Assembly (NCBI RefSeq): GCF_020379485.1
Contig: NC_063452.1
Location: 6,489,065-6,553,064 of the forward strand
Direction: 5' to 3'
DNA: 64,000 bases
From: Brassica napus
Lineage: Eukaryota > Streptophyta > Magnoliopsida > Brassicales > Brassicaceae
Positions 11,838 through 22,737 of this stretch are shown here, in pieces (the stretch's first letter is position 1; each line of letters begins with the position of its first letter). Below the pieces are notes generated by a model. That model saw nothing but the letters and a program-made list of their open reading frames with translations, was not told where the DNA came from and did no database searches. The translations under genes and the position numbers were made by a program.

Positions 11838-14800
11838 TCATTGACATGCTAGGTCTATGAGTCCCAATTTCGGATGAATGAACTCACATACCTTAGTGCT
11901 TGCTGCCTTGGTGAAGATATCAGCTAGCTGATCTTCACTCCTTGTGTAGCACGGCAATACGATCTTCTGCTCCACGGCTTGTCTCACTTTGTGGCAATCT
12001 ACCTCTATATGTTTGGTCCTTTCATGGAAGACTGAGTTGCTAGCAATGTGTATAGCAGCCTGATTATCACAATGCATCGTGATTGGCGTTGTAACTTCAA
12101 TTCCCAAGTCCTTAAGAAGTCCCTTGATCCAAATCAACTCGCTTGTGAGCTTCCTCATAGCTCTATATTCTGCCTCAGCACTTGAACAAGACACCACCTT
12201 CTGCTTCTTGCTCTTCCATGTTACCAAATTGCCTCCAATGAAGGTACAATATCCAGTAGTTGATCTCCTATCAACTCGATCTCCTGCCAAATCCGCATCA
12301 CAGTACCCAACAATCTCAGTGCTTCTATTGCATCCCATCCATACTCCTTGGCCTGGTGCCTCTCTTAGGTACCTGAGAATCCTCTCAACCATGTTCCAGT
12401 GGTGTACCTTGGGAGCTTGCATGTGTTGGCTTACTTGGTTTACTGCAAAGCATACATCTGGTCGGGTAATGGTAAGATAAATGAGTTTTCCCACCATTCT
12501 CCTATAATGCTTTACATCTTCATATGACTTGTCTTCATTCTCCCCCTCACGCATCACTTTGTATCCTTCCTCTAGAGGTGTTTTGGCAGCTCTTCCACCA
12601 AGATCTCCAGCCTCATTTAGTAAGTCAAGGGTGTATTTCCTTTGAGATAGAAACAACCCTTCCTTAGACCTACACATCTCGATCCCTAGGAAGTATTTGA
12701 GCTCTCCCAAGTCCTTGATATCAAATGAAGCCTTAAGGAACGCTTTGGTCGAGATGATCCATTCTTTGTCACTGCATGTGATGATAATGTCATCAACATA
12801 GATGAGAATGACAAAGATTCCTTGCTGGCTAGTGAGGGTGAATAGGGTATGATCAGCTTCAGACTTGACAAAGCCTCTTCCATTGAGGGTGATGCTCAAC
12901 TTATGGTACCAAGCCCTTGGAGATTGCTTCAAGCCGTAAATTGCCTTCTTTAATCTGAGAACATTTTCTGGCTTCACCATGTTCTCAAGACCAGGAGGTG
13001 GTCTCATGTAGACTTCATCCTCCAATTCTCCTTGAAGAAAGGCATTTTTCACATCCATCTGCCATAAATCCCACTCAAGATTGACAGCAAGAGATAAGAG
13101 AATCCTTATAGTGTGAAGCTTGGCCACTGGTGCAAAAGTGTCTAGATAATCTTCACCGTACACTTGAGTATATCCCCTTGCAACCAGTCTTGTCTTCTTT
13201 CTTTCTGGTTTTCCATTGGCTCCATACTTGATAGTGTAGAGAAGCCGGCTTGTCACTGCCTTCTTTCCTTTTGAAAGTTCAGTCTCAAACCATGTATCAT
13301 TCTTGATCATGGCTCTCATCTCATCTCCAACAGATTCTCTCCACTCCTTGTGTTGCATAGCTTCTTCATATGTTCTTGGAATGTATTCCTGATCCAATTC
13401 ACTGATGAAGACTTGATGATCTTCTGGATATTGAGCAAGGGAGCATACTGCACTTATTGGGTGAGCTACAGCTTCAGCATTGAAGTAAACTTCTGTGTTG
13501 ATCCACTGTGAGGGTTTCCTGATCCTTGTACTCCTTCTCAAAAGTTGTATCTGCTCAGGTTCTGCTTCATTTCCTTCACTTGGCGCCTCTACTTGAGTCT
13601 CAACATCTGATTCTTATGTCATCTCATCTTGATCATGAGCTACAGAGCTCTCTTCAGGTTGAGCTTGTGTAGACTGCTCAACATTTCTACTGCCCCCCTC
13701 ATGATTAGGATGAGTGCTCTCAACACTATCAGCTGCAGTAGATGATAAATTTTCAGGGACAGGTTCCACACTTGGTAAAGAGGGCATACTGATTCCCAGG
13801 CTCTCCATTACTCCCCTAAGGTTATTTGCTCTATCTGAGGCTGATTGAGAAAGATCTTTGAGCTCATCCCAACTCTTTCCATCATAATAGCCTCTAGATT
13901 CTGCAAACTTCACATCCCTCGAGACAAGAACCCTTCTTGACTCTGGATCATAGCACTTATACCCCTTCTGAGTTGGAGAGTAACCAATGAACATAGCTTT
14001 TGAGCTTTTAGCATCAAGCTTGTTCCTCAGCTCCCCAGGTATCATCACAAAACAGAGGCATCCAAACACACGCAAATGGTCCAAAGATGGTTTGGTCTTA
14101 TTTAGAACCTCAAAAGGAGACATGTCGTTGAGGACTTTAGTTGGAGTTCTATTGATCAGATAAGTAGCAGACATCACAACATCACTCCAGAATCTTTTTG
14201 GAACATTGGTGTGGAACATCATTGATCTTGCTACTTCCATCAAATGTCTGTTCTTTCTCTCAGCAACTCCATTCTGTTGAGGAGTGTAAGGACAGCTTGT
14301 CTGGTGAGTAATCTCATGTTGAGCAAGATATTGCTTAAATGCATGACTTGTATACTCTCCACCATTATCTGACCTTAGAATTTTCATCTTGGCATTGAAA
14401 TGGTTGCAGATATAGGTCTGGAAATTCTTGAAAGCATCCAACACCCTGTCCTTAGACGGAATCAGTGTCACCCAAGTGTATTTGGATTTCTCATCAATGA
14501 AGGTGACAAAGTATTTGTGGTTCTCTCTGGACACACATGGAGCAGTCCATACATCAGAGTGAACTAGGTCAAAACATCTTTCATAGATGGTGCTAGACTG
14601 TGAGAAGACTGTTCTACAATGCTTCCCCAATATGCAAGCTTCACAATCATCATTCTTGAAGACCACACCTGGAAGCATCAAGTTTAGGGCTCTTGTATGA
14701 GGATGTCCCAACCTAGCATGCCATAGTGTGCTATCAACCCCGCTGGATGTACTAGCCAAACACTGAGAAGTGGATGGTCTAGACATCTCTGTCTTCTGAA

Positions 14801-15458
14801 GATGATATAGTTCATTGTGAACGTGCCCCTTTCCAATCACTTGGCCTGTCTTTAAGTCTTGAAATTCAACCTCATCTGGTCTGAAGACAACCTGACAACT
14901 CAGATCAACAGTAGCCTTTCTCACAGATAGCAAGTTTGATGTAAACTGAGGCATATACAAGGCAGTAGATTCCGTATCAAACAACCTCAGGTTCCCTATC
15001 CCTTCTATCTTAATCTTATCACCATTTGCTATTTGAACATACCATGAGGCAGGCTGGACATCACTCATCAAGTTTCTATCACTAATCATGTGATGGCTTG
15101 CTCCTGAATCTATAATGATAGGTTTAGGGTCAAGAGAGTGTGTACCAGCCTTCTTGAATGAGATAAAGGCTTGGATAAGGGAATGTAGGTCACTCATGGT
15201 TGCTGGACCATCAGTGTTGGCTGCACTATCAGTACTTCTCCATGTTCCTTCTTCATTTGAACCACCAATGACAGATGAATACATGGTTCGACCTTGAATC
15301 GATGGATGCTCAAACTCTTTGATTACATTCCTGGCTTGATTCAAGTCACTTCTTCTTGGCATATTGTGGTTCTTATGTTGTTCTTTAGCCTTCTTGTACT
15401 CTGGAAACAACACCATGTTGGAGTTCTCCCTCATGGAGAGATATGGACCAGTGGACAA
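11838..15458 (-). pseudogene. Copia pol polyprotein with one in-frame stop
   Basis: Read on the minus strand, the first part (15458-13617, 614 codons) carries an aspartic protease site IIIDSGASHHM (about residues 114-124), the gag-pre-integrase motif LWHARLGHPHTRAL and the integrase core (DLVHSDVWTAP, then TDNGGEY-like RSDNGGEYTS, and PQQNGVAERKNRH). A TAA at 13614-13616 interrupts the same frame. It then runs on from about 13613 to 11838 with reverse transcriptase (WQMDVKNAFLQGELEDEVYM, IYVDDIIITC) and a copia RNase H (GYCDADLAGDRVDRRSTTGY, SSAEAEYRAM, ADIFTKA). Upstream gag domains are absent. A single nonsense change plus the gag loss make it non-autonomous. Confidence 0.92.
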
Positions 15459-15700
15459 TAGATTGTTCCTACTGATTTTGAGATAAACTGGACTTTGAAG
15501 AAGCTTTTCCTGATATGGTTGAAGCTTTCTTGAGTTCCAGAGAATAGGGTACTCCTCTATCTTGAGTTCTGGTGAGGTTCTTCCCTTTTGAAAGACCTTT
15601 GGACCAATGGATAAAAGGATGTATCCAACAGATTTTGAAGATAATCTGAGAAGGAAAAAAAGAAATTTGCGGAAGCTTTTGTGAGTTTTAGGAGCTTAAT

Positions 15701-15712
15701 GCTCTGATACCA
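15701..15712 (-). other. Copia primer binding site
   Basis: In element orientation TGGTATCAGAGC follows the 5' LTR directly. This is complementary to the 3' end of plant initiator Met-tRNA, the usual Copia primer. Confidence 0.88.
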
Positions 15713-16070
15713 TATTAGAATGAGAGAATTATTGAGAGTTTATTTATGGAGAATGAAGAACATGAAGAACATAGAGAGAGAAAAAGTAGATCTCAAAAAG
15801 TAAGAGAAAGAAGGAGAGAATAGTTTCCTTAATTTAATTGTGGATCTGGGTACAAGTATTTAAAGACAAGTGACCTCAGTACACAATATAATAAAATATC
15901 TTTTTCTCTCTTCTTCTTCTCTTCAATAAAATCGAGCTTATAAAACCCTTATAAAGCTTTATAAAACCTTATAAAGTCTGGCAGCTTAATTCTCAAGTCT
16001 GGCATCTTAATTCTTAAGTCTGGCTGCTTAATTCTCAAGTCTATCTGCTTAATTCTGCTTCATGTCAACA
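15713..16070 (-). repeat. Copia 5' LTR (right copy)
   Basis: 358 bp, the partner of 11338-11695, followed by the second TCAAA target duplication. Confidence 0.92.
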
Positions 16071-16292
16071 TCAAAAATCCATCGTGGCATTATCACTTAG
16101 ATACCAATACAATAGCCAAACCTGCCAGCTTCTGATGTTGCTATATATCTTTTTCTGGTTTATAAAAAATATAAAAAAGAAATCTGAAAAATTATCAATG
16201 TAACGTTAACTACTTTGAAGTGATTTAGTTAGTCTGATCTGATGTGAAAACATGTTAATTCATGTTAAAATTTGGATCCAACAATTATAAGC
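16071..16292. repeat. unit 1 upstream block, continued
   Basis: The sequence resumes the block cut by the Copia element (ATCCATCGTGGCATTATC..., GCCAGCTTCTGATGTTGC). The counterpart in unit 3 is at about 47878-47950 and 48590-48680; unit 4 has the first part at 59195-59220. Confidence 0.75.
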
Positions 16293-16344
16293 ATTGTGTA
16301 GCTGCAGCAACTGGAGGAGGACCTTCCACATGGCTCACACTCAT
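16293..16344 (-). pseudogene. CASPL5A-type first-exon fragment, unit 1
   Basis: Minus-strand reading from the ATG at 16344 gives MSVSHVEGPPPVAAATQC then a stop. It lines up with the better copy at 31615-31400 (MSVSHVSVHPVEDPPPAAAA) but lacks five codons after MSVSH and everything after about residue 18. It is a decayed remnant in the same place relative to the subtilase as in the other units. Confidence 0.6.
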
Positions 16345-16639
16345 TTGCTTCTCTATTAATAAATTTTCGGGAGGGGGGGGGGGAGGGAACAAACTAAGCG
16401 TGTGGAGCATATTGATGATATTCCCTTTCGAATCCTGTCATACTTTAAAGCTAATTTCAAATTCGTTCAAGGTAAAACTTTTCAGGCTAGATTTCAAATC
16501 CCCTATATGTTAATTGAGGAACATTTGAAAAGATGTAACCTCAATTTTGTATTAATTAAAAGATGTCTCAATGCATATGTGGCACTCAATTAGGTAGTCA
16601 ATTACATTCAATTGAAAAATAAGTAGGTCCACATTCGAT

Positions 16640-17774
16640 TTTTATATGTTGTTAGATACATAAGTTGGTCAAACTATATGATATAATGATATGATATACT
16701 ATTTTCTTTCCTTAAATAAAACCTACGGAATTACCATAAATGGCCAATATATATATGACAATTAATGATTTTAATAATAAAGATTTGATAACAATTTATA
16801 TCTCCTCCATCATTTTTGTTTAATTTTATATTATTAAAATAAATTAAACAATCAAATTAGCTATAAAAGTAAAATTTAGATTTTTTTCGTATATGTTATA
16901 TTTTGAATTTTTAAAAACGACAATAAATGACTAAAACTATTAAAATTATTATGTTAAAAATTAATGATCAATGGTTTAACATTTTTATTATAAGAAGATA
17001 CACATGATTTTAAAACCATATGAGTAAAAAATATCATTTAATAATAAAATAAATATATATATATAGATTAAACACTATATACCATAAGATTACATAAATA
17101 TTTTAATATTAAAACTTTCAATGAATTTTCAAGAAAAATTATAAATTATTAACTTATTAAAGATTTCAGATTGAAAATTTTGTTATCGATGATTTAAATA
17201 TTTTGTTATAAAACGATATGAATGATCATAGAACCGTATGATTATAAATTCTTATTTAATAAATAACTATACAAAATATACTATTCTTAGAAAAATAGGT
17301 TGGTCCATCTTAACTTATATTACACTTTTTATTAAACTAACTATCGAATTGATAAATAACGTACCAAAAAATGTTTTGCACTTTCCTTAAATAAAAGCTA
17401 CAAAATTACCTAATATGATTAACATATATGTGAAAATTAATTATTAAGAATAATAAATATTTGATAACAATTTTTGTATCTTAGTTCTTTTTTTAATTTT
17501 ATATTATTAAAAGATATTAAAAATCACAGTAAATATATAATAAAAACATTTATTATTTTTCTTATATGTTATATTTTGAATTTTTCAAAACGTCTATAAA
17601 TTATTAGAAATTTAAAGATCCACACTCTGAAAATTTTGTGATCAATAGATTATTTTTTTGTCAAAATAAGTTACAAATGATCATAAAATTGTATTAATAT
17701 TAACTTTTATTTAATATTATAAGAAGATACACATGATTTTAAAACCATATGAGTAAAAGATATCATTTAATAAT

Positions 17775-17813
<39 letters not shown>

Positions 17814-18450
17814 CTATATACCATAAGATTACATAAATATTTTAATATTAAAACTTTCAATGAATTTTCAAAAACATTTATAAATTATAAACTTATTAAA
17901 GATTTCACATTGAAAATTTTGTTATCGATGATTTAAATATTCAGTTATAAAACGATATGAATGATCATAGAACTGTATGATTATAAATTCTCATTTAATA
18001 AATGACTATATAAAATATACTATTCTTAGAAAAATAGGATGGTCCATCTTAACTTACATTATATTTTTTATTAAACTAACTATCGAATTGATAAATAATC
18101 TACCAAATTTGTTTTTGCACTTTCCTTCATTAGAAGCTACGAAATTACCTAATATGATTAACGTATATATGAAAATTAATTATTATGAATAATAAATATT
18201 TGATAACAATTTTGGTATCTTAGTTCTTTTTTTTAATTTTATATTATTGAAAGATATTAAAAAATCACATTAACTATATAATAAAAAAATTTCTTATATG
18301 TTATATTTTGAATTTTTCGAAACATCTATATATTATTAGAAATTTGAAGATTTCCACTCTGAAAATTTTGTGATCAATAGATTATTTTTTTTGTTATAAT
18401 AAGTTACAAATGATCATAAAATATAACGCATATGAATTTTTTTTTAATAA
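16640..18450 (+). repeat. 729-bp tandem repeat within the Helitron
   Basis: A block starting at 16987 (ATTATAAGAAGATACACATG) recurs at 17716 with nearly full-length similarity to about 18450. About 16640-16986 is an older partial copy of the same unit. The interior is therefore about 2.5 copies of a 729-bp monomer. Confidence 0.85.
17777..17809. repeat. (TA)n microsatellite
   Basis: An uninterrupted AT dinucleotide run within the second 729-bp monomer; the first monomer has only a short run at the same place. Confidence 0.9.
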
Positions 18451-18460
18451 ATATTCAAAC

Positions 18461-18463
<3 letters not shown>

Positions 18464-18536
<73 letters not shown>
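18464..18536. repeat. (TA)n microsatellite
   Basis: About 70 bp of pure TA repeat near the Helitron 3' end. Confidence 0.95.
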
Positions 18537-18540
<4 letters not shown>

Positions 18541-18663
18541 TATATAAATACTAATGATTTAAAGCAACAAGATTAGCTGATCAATTTAGTCGTCCAGTTG
18601 AAATCTTTCAAAAGTATGTGAAAGACTAAAGTCAAAGTAAATATGGATTTAGAATAATAGTTA

Positions 18664-18742
18664 TATTTTACTAACCGAAATACAAAAAAAAACCGAACCG
18701 AACCGAAACCAACCCAATATCCGGATTGAACACCCCTAATCC
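18664..18742 (-). mobile_element. fragment of hAT-like CGGTT-rich MITE
   Basis: Read on the minus strand it begins TTAGGGGTGTTCAATCCGG, then ATAT and a CGGTTCGGTTCGG-rich stretch. This matches the start of the element at 62575. It is a fragment carried inside the Helitron near its 3' end. Confidence 0.6.
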
Positions 18743-19393
18743 AAATGAAGCCAAACTATTGTTTCATTCTCCAAAATATAATAAAAATAATAACTTAATC
18801 CCGCGCAAGGCGCGGATCTTATCCTAGTAGTAGTTTAGTTCAGAGGGAGAAAATGAGATCCAGTTAAACTTTCTTTTGTTGCAAGTTGTAAAAAGTCTCA
18901 ACTGCATAAACCATCTTTATAATTTCAAACAAGCCACAGTAAATATCAGAGTTAAAGAGGTTGATACTAAACGTAAATAGAGAATCTCAATACAATGAAA
19001 CAATAATAATCTCAAGATTATACAAGTATATGCAAATAGTGTAATTGGACGTTGAACATAGGTAAACTTATGTGAAGAAAAGTCTTTATTTTTTGTCTTC
19101 GATGAAGAGAAGTCTGGAAACCTTAAAATTCACGAAAAATACAAAAATAAATTTAGAGAGAAATCCAAATGTGCATGTGGAAATCATTAATGTAAACATA
19201 CAAACAAGATATACTTAAAAAGAAAATTGGATTTTACATGACTACTACATCATCGAATAATCTTCAAAGACGTTATACTAAACAAGTTAGAGAAAATATT
19301 ATAGTTTAAGACGTTAATACTAAACAGAAACATAAAATCTCAAGATAATAAACCAATAATAACCCCGAGATAATACTATACGGATATATTATT

Positions 19394-19842
19394 GGGCAAA
19401 TCTCCAAAATAGCACTTTTCTAAGTTTATATCACAAAAATAGCACTCAAAAACTAAAATGACCAAAATAGCACCTTTTTAAGTTTATCCTTTGAAAATTT
19501 TAATTTTTTTATTTTTCAAAATTTGAAATCTTAAACCCAAAACCTCATTTCTCAACTCTAAACCCTAAACCCTAAACTCTAAACCCTAAACCCTAAACCC
19601 TAAACTCTAAACCCTAAACCCTAAACTCTAAACCCTAAACCCTAAACCTTAAAAATTTAAACCTTAAACCCTAAACTCTAAACCCTAAACCCTAAACCCT
19701 AAATCCTAAACCCCACCCTTTAACTCTAAACCCTAAATTTGTGACTTTTGATAAAACATTAAGTGCTATTTTTGTGACTTTTGAGCTTGAGTGCTAGTTT
19801 GTAAACAAAAACTTGATTTAGTGCTATTTTTGTCTTTTTCTC
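19394..19842. mobile_element. Mutator-type MITE carrying telomeric repeats
   Basis: Imperfect 22-bp terminal inverted repeats match at 16 of 22 positions, sharing the CAAAATAGCAC core. They are bounded by a perfect 9-bp duplication TATATTATT (19385-19393 and 19843-19851). The matching site in unit 2 (32261-32269) has a single TATATTATT and no insert, a true empty site. Nine-bp duplications are the mark of Mutator-like elements. The 449-bp interior is non-coding. Confidence 0.88.
19555..19739 (-). repeat. interstitial telomere-type repeat array
   Basis: There are about 20 units of CCCTAAA with CTCTAAA variants, the Arabidopsis-type telomere heptamer. It lies wholly within the MITE, so it marks transposon cargo and not a chromosome end or an ancient fusion. 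Confidence 0.9.
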
Positions 19843-20131
19843 TATATTATTTCATGTTTAGCATAGGTGAAATTATGGGAACAAAAGTCTTGGTTTTTTG
19901 TCTTTGTGCACGGAAGTCTTCAAAGATTAAAATTAAGAAGAAAATAAAATTAGAGTTAGAGACAAATCAAAAAGATAAAAACAAATGCGATCACTTTCGA
20001 AGCAGAATAGTGGACACAAAACAATTGGATTTAATGCTAAAATATCGGTATTTAAACCCGAAATTCTTGGCCTATGGCCAGTGAACCGAGTTACTGGGTA
20101 ACAATAGTATCTCCTCACTCTCTTTCTCGAC

Positions 20132-20139
20132 TATATAAA
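20132..20139 (+). promoter_or_regulatory. TATA box of the intact subtilase
   Basis: TATATAAA lies 48 bp before the ATG at 20180. The same position in the unit 2 promoter is altered (CCGTTTAAAC near 33030), so only copy 1 keeps this box. Confidence 0.75.
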
Positions 20140-20179
20140 CTCTCGCACATCTTCACATTTTCCACACAACTCACAAAAC

Positions 20180-22456
20180 ATGTCTTCTTCGTTTCTCTCA
20201 TCTACTGCTTCTTTTTTCTTCATCGTTTTACTCTATCTGAGTTCCTTCCACGTCTCCGATGGAGCTCAACAAGCTACTTACATCGTTCACATGGCTAAAT
20301 CTCAGATGCCCTCGAGCTTCGACCACCACTCTCTCTGGTACGATTCCTCACTCCGCTCAGTCTCAGAATCTGCTGAAATGCTCTACACTTACAACAACGC
20401 AATTCATGGATTCGCCACTCGGCTTACTCCTGAAGAAGCCGACTCGCTGATGACCCAACCCGGTGTCATCTCGGTTCAACCAGAGCAGCGGTACGAGTTA
20501 CACACCACTCGTACTCCACTGTTCCTCGGGCTCGACGTACACAACGCAGGCCTATTCCCTGAAACCGGTCCATCTAGCGACGTCGTCGTTGGAGTTCTCG
20601 ACACCGGTGTTTGGCCAGAGAGCAAAAGCTTCTCCGACAAAGGATACGGCCCCATTCCTCCTACATGGAAAGGCGGCTGCGACGCTGGGACTAGATTCAC
20701 CACGTCCCTCTGTAACCGCAAACTAATCGGAGCTAGATTCTTCGTTCGGGGTTACGAAGCAATTAATGGGCCAGTGGACGAATCCAAAGAGTCAAAATCG
20801 CCTAGAGATGACGAAGGTCACGGAACACACACGGCGTCAACCGCAGCGGGATCAGTCGTGGAAGGAGCTAATCTTTTAGGCTTCGCTAATGGAACAGCCC
20901 GTGGGATTGCTTATCGCGCTCGAGTGGCTGCTTACAAAGTTTGTTGGAAAACTGGTTGCTTCAGCTCAGATATTTTAGCTGGAATGGATAAAGCCATTGA
21001 AGAAAATGTCAACGTTCTGTCGATATCGCTCAGCGGTAGAAGGACAGGCTATACAGATGCTACTGCCATTGGAGCATTCGCGGCCATGGAAAGCGGGATC
21101 TTTGTTTCCTGCTCTGCTGGTAATAATGGCCCCTTCTCGTTCAGTGTAGCGAACGTAGCTCCGTGGATTACTACGGTTGGTGCTGGTACATTAGATCGTG
21201 ATTTCCCCGCGCTCGTGATTCTCGGCAACGGGAACAAATATACTGGAGTTTCCTTGTTTAAAGGAGACGCCCTTCCCTCTAAATTGTTGCCGTTTGTTTA
21301 CGCTGGGAATGCTAGTAACAATGCTACTTATGGAAATTTTTGTTTCCCCGGAACACTAATTCCCGAGAAGGTAAAGGGGAAGATCGTTATGTGCGAGAAA
21401 GGAGGGAATAGGGTTGAGAAAGGGGAGGTAGTGAAAGCTGCGGGTGGACTCGGAATGATTCTTGCAAATACGGCCTACGAGGGAGAAGAGCTTACGGCAA
21501 ATGCTTTTCTGTTACCAGCGACTACTGTGGGAGAGAAAGCCAGTGACATTATCCGCCACTACGCCTTGACCGATCCGAATCCCACCGCTTCGATTGTGTT
21601 CCAAGGAACGGTCGTCAACGTCCGGCCGTCTCCTGTGCTTGCAGCATTTAGCTCGCGAGGACCTAATCCGATAACGCCAAACATTCTCAAACCGGACTTG
21701 ATCGCTCCGGGAGTCAATATCCTCGCCGCGTGGACCGGAGCTGTGGGACCTTCCGGACTAGCTTCCGATACTCGCCGCGTGGAATTCAACATCATCTCAG
21801 GAACGTCCATGTCTTGCCCTCACGTGAGCGGTTTAGCGGCTCTTCTCAAGTCTGTGCATCCCGAATGGAGCCCGGCCGCGATTCGATCTGCTCTCATGAC
21901 CACTGCTTACAGTACCTACAAAGACGAACAACCGATCATTGACATCGCGACGGTTAAACCTTCAACGCCGTTCGGGCACGGTGCAGGACACGTGTCACCG
22001 ACGACTGCCGTCAATCCAGGACTCATCTACGATCTAACGACGGCCGATTATTTAGGTTTCCTCTGCGCATTGAAATACAATTCGTCGCTGATCAGAATCA
22101 TATCGAGAGGCAATTACGCTTGCGACCCAAGCAAAACGTACTCCGTCGCTGATCTAAACTATCCGTCTTTTGCCGTTAACGTCGACGGCTCCGACACGTA
22201 CAAGTACACACGCACGGTCACAAACGTTGGAGGAGCTGGGTCATACTCGGTTAAAGTAACGTCGGAGACAACAGCACTCAAGATTTCGGTTGAACCGGCG
22301 GTTTTGAATTTTAAAGAAGTAAACGAGAAGAAATCTTATGAGGTAACGTTTACAGTTGACTCGTCTAAGCCGTCTGGGTCTAACAGCTTTGGGACCATTG
22401 AGTGGTCAGATGGGAAACATGTGGTGGCCAGTCCCGTGGCGATTAGCTGGCCATAG
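20180..22456 (+). CDS. SBT1.7-like: subtilisin-like serine protease, SBT1.7/ARA12-like
   Basis: This intronless 758-codon gene encodes a secreted S8A protease, the usual length for the family. It has a signal peptide (about 1-28), an I9 propeptide (about 33-108, TYIVHMAKSQMP), and a mature start at TTRTPLFLGLD (about 109). The catalytic residues are all present: Asp141 (GVLDTGVWPES), His214 (GHGTHTAS), oxyanion Asn315 (SAGNNGP) and Ser543 (GTSMSCPHVSG). A protease-associated insert lies roughly at 345-475 and an Fn3-like C-terminal domain at about 655-757. The ATG is the first in frame after the TATA box and is followed at once by the hydrophobic signal. Arabidopsis SBT1.7 acts in the cell wall and is needed for seed-coat mucilage release; an equivalent role here is inferred. 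It is the only intact member of a three-copy tandem set, and is clearly more GC-rich than its surroundings. Confidence 0.96.
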   Translation: MSSSFLSSTASFFFIVLLYLSSFHVSDGAQQATYIVHMAKSQMPSSFDHHSLWYDSSLRSVSESAEMLYTYNNAIHGFATRLTPEEADSLMTQPGVISVQPEQRYELHTTRTPLFLGLDVHNAGLFPETGPSSDVVVGVLDTGVWPESKSFSDKGYGPIPPTWKGGCDAGTRFTTSLCNRKLIGARFFVRGYEAINGPVDESKESKSPRDDEGHGTHTASTAAGSVVEGANLLGFANGTARGIAYRARVAAYKVCWKTGCFSSDILAGMDKAIEENVNVLSISLSGRRTGYTDATAIGAFAAMESGIFVSCSAGNNGPFSFSVANVAPWITTVGAGTLDRDFPALVILGNGNKYTGVSLFKGDALPSKLLPFVYAGNASNNATYGNFCFPGTLIPEKVKGKIVMCEKGGNRVEKGEVVKAAGGLGMILANTAYEGEELTANAFLLPATTVGEKASDIIRHYALTDPNPTASIVFQGTVVNVRPSPVLAAFSSRGPNPITPNILKPDLIAPGVNILAAWTGAVGPSGLASDTRRVEFNIISGTSMSCPHVSGLAALLKSVHPEWSPAAIRSALMTTAYSTYKDEQPIIDIATVKPSTPFGHGAGHVSPTTAVNPGLIYDLTTADYLGFLCALKYNSSLIRIISRGNYACDPSKTYSVADLNYPSFAVNVDGSDTYKYTRTVTNVGGAGSYSVKVTSETTALKISVEPAVLNFKEVNEKKSYEVTFTVDSSKPSGSNSFGTIEWSDGKHVVASPVAISWP

Positions 22457-22595
22457 GTGGTCAATTATGACTAGCAGATATTGTAATGTGTTACTTTCAT
22501 AAGAATTCTGTTTCGGTTAAACGGCATGCAGTCTGCTTTGTTGGTAATTTATCATGTGACTTGAATATTTAATGAAAACTATAAAAAAGGGTTAA
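22457..22595 (+). other. subtilase 3' flank, copy 1
   Basis: The stretch contains AGATATTGTAATGT and GGCATGCAGTCTG...TTGAATATTTAATGAAA, which also follow subtilase copies 2 (45766-45905) and 3 (50817-50965). It is probably the 3' UTR and terminator region. It ends at the GTTAA target site used by the next Copia element. Confidence 0.7.
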
Positions 22596-22737
22596 TGTTG
22601 TAAAAGTAATGGAAAAATCTATCTTTATTCATAACATAGAGGTTCCTTATATATAAGATTACACCGTCATAGATAAATGGAAAGATTACAAATCATAATC
22701 TCTTGGTTATGAGTCATCCACAATCTGGTTCATAACA
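22596..22737 (-). repeat. degenerate Copia 3' LTR
   Basis: 142 bp, the partner of 28227-28368. It begins TGTTGTAAAAG and ends TTCATAACA on the plus strand. Confidence 0.88.

Larger units (their letters stand above)
11338..16070 (-). mobile_element. Ty1/copia LTR retrotransposon, gag mostly deleted
   Basis: Two 358-bp LTRs (11338-11695, 15713-16070) are flanked by a TCAAA target duplication (11333-11337, 16071-16075). The methionine-tRNA-type primer site and polypurine tract are next to the LTRs in minus orientation. By eye the LTRs differ at roughly 14-15 positions, so the insertion is moderately young. The pol frame spans 15458-11838 with one stop codon. Only about 250 bp separate the primer site from the protease-side frame, so gag is essentially missing. 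The element sits inside a block whose uninterrupted form is kept in units 3 and 4. Confidence 0.93.
16499..18827 (+). mobile_element. non-autonomous Helitron
   Basis: The 5' end is TCCCCTATATG preceded by A (16498). The 3' end is a CCGCGC-AAG-GCGCGG hairpin (18801-18815), then ATCTTATCCTAG, followed by T (18828). This is the A|TC...CTAG|T structure of Helitrons. No Rep/helicase coding is present. The matching region of unit 2 (about 31700-31730) lacks the element. The related element at 30118-31111 shares both ends. Confidence 0.85.
18828..20131 (+). repeat. upstream block of the subtilase, unit 1
   Basis: Apart from the MITE at 19394-19842, this matches 31705-32330 and 32936-33045 upstream of subtilase copy 2: GAGATCCAGTTAAA, AATCTCAAGATAATAC and GGGAACAAAAGTCTTG recur in the same order. 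It holds the proximal promoter of the intact subtilase. No other gene is seen. Confidence 0.75.

Noticed and set aside
12079..12480. Plus-strand frame within Copia RNase H
   Set aside because: Shadow of the minus-strand pol frame.
19555..19739. Chromosome end or ancient telomere fusion
   Set aside because: The array lies wholly within a MITE with a 9-bp target duplication.
20463..20726. Alternative frames inside the subtilase (also 21049-21237, 21559-21810)
   Set aside because: Shadow frames of the GC-richer coding sequence.
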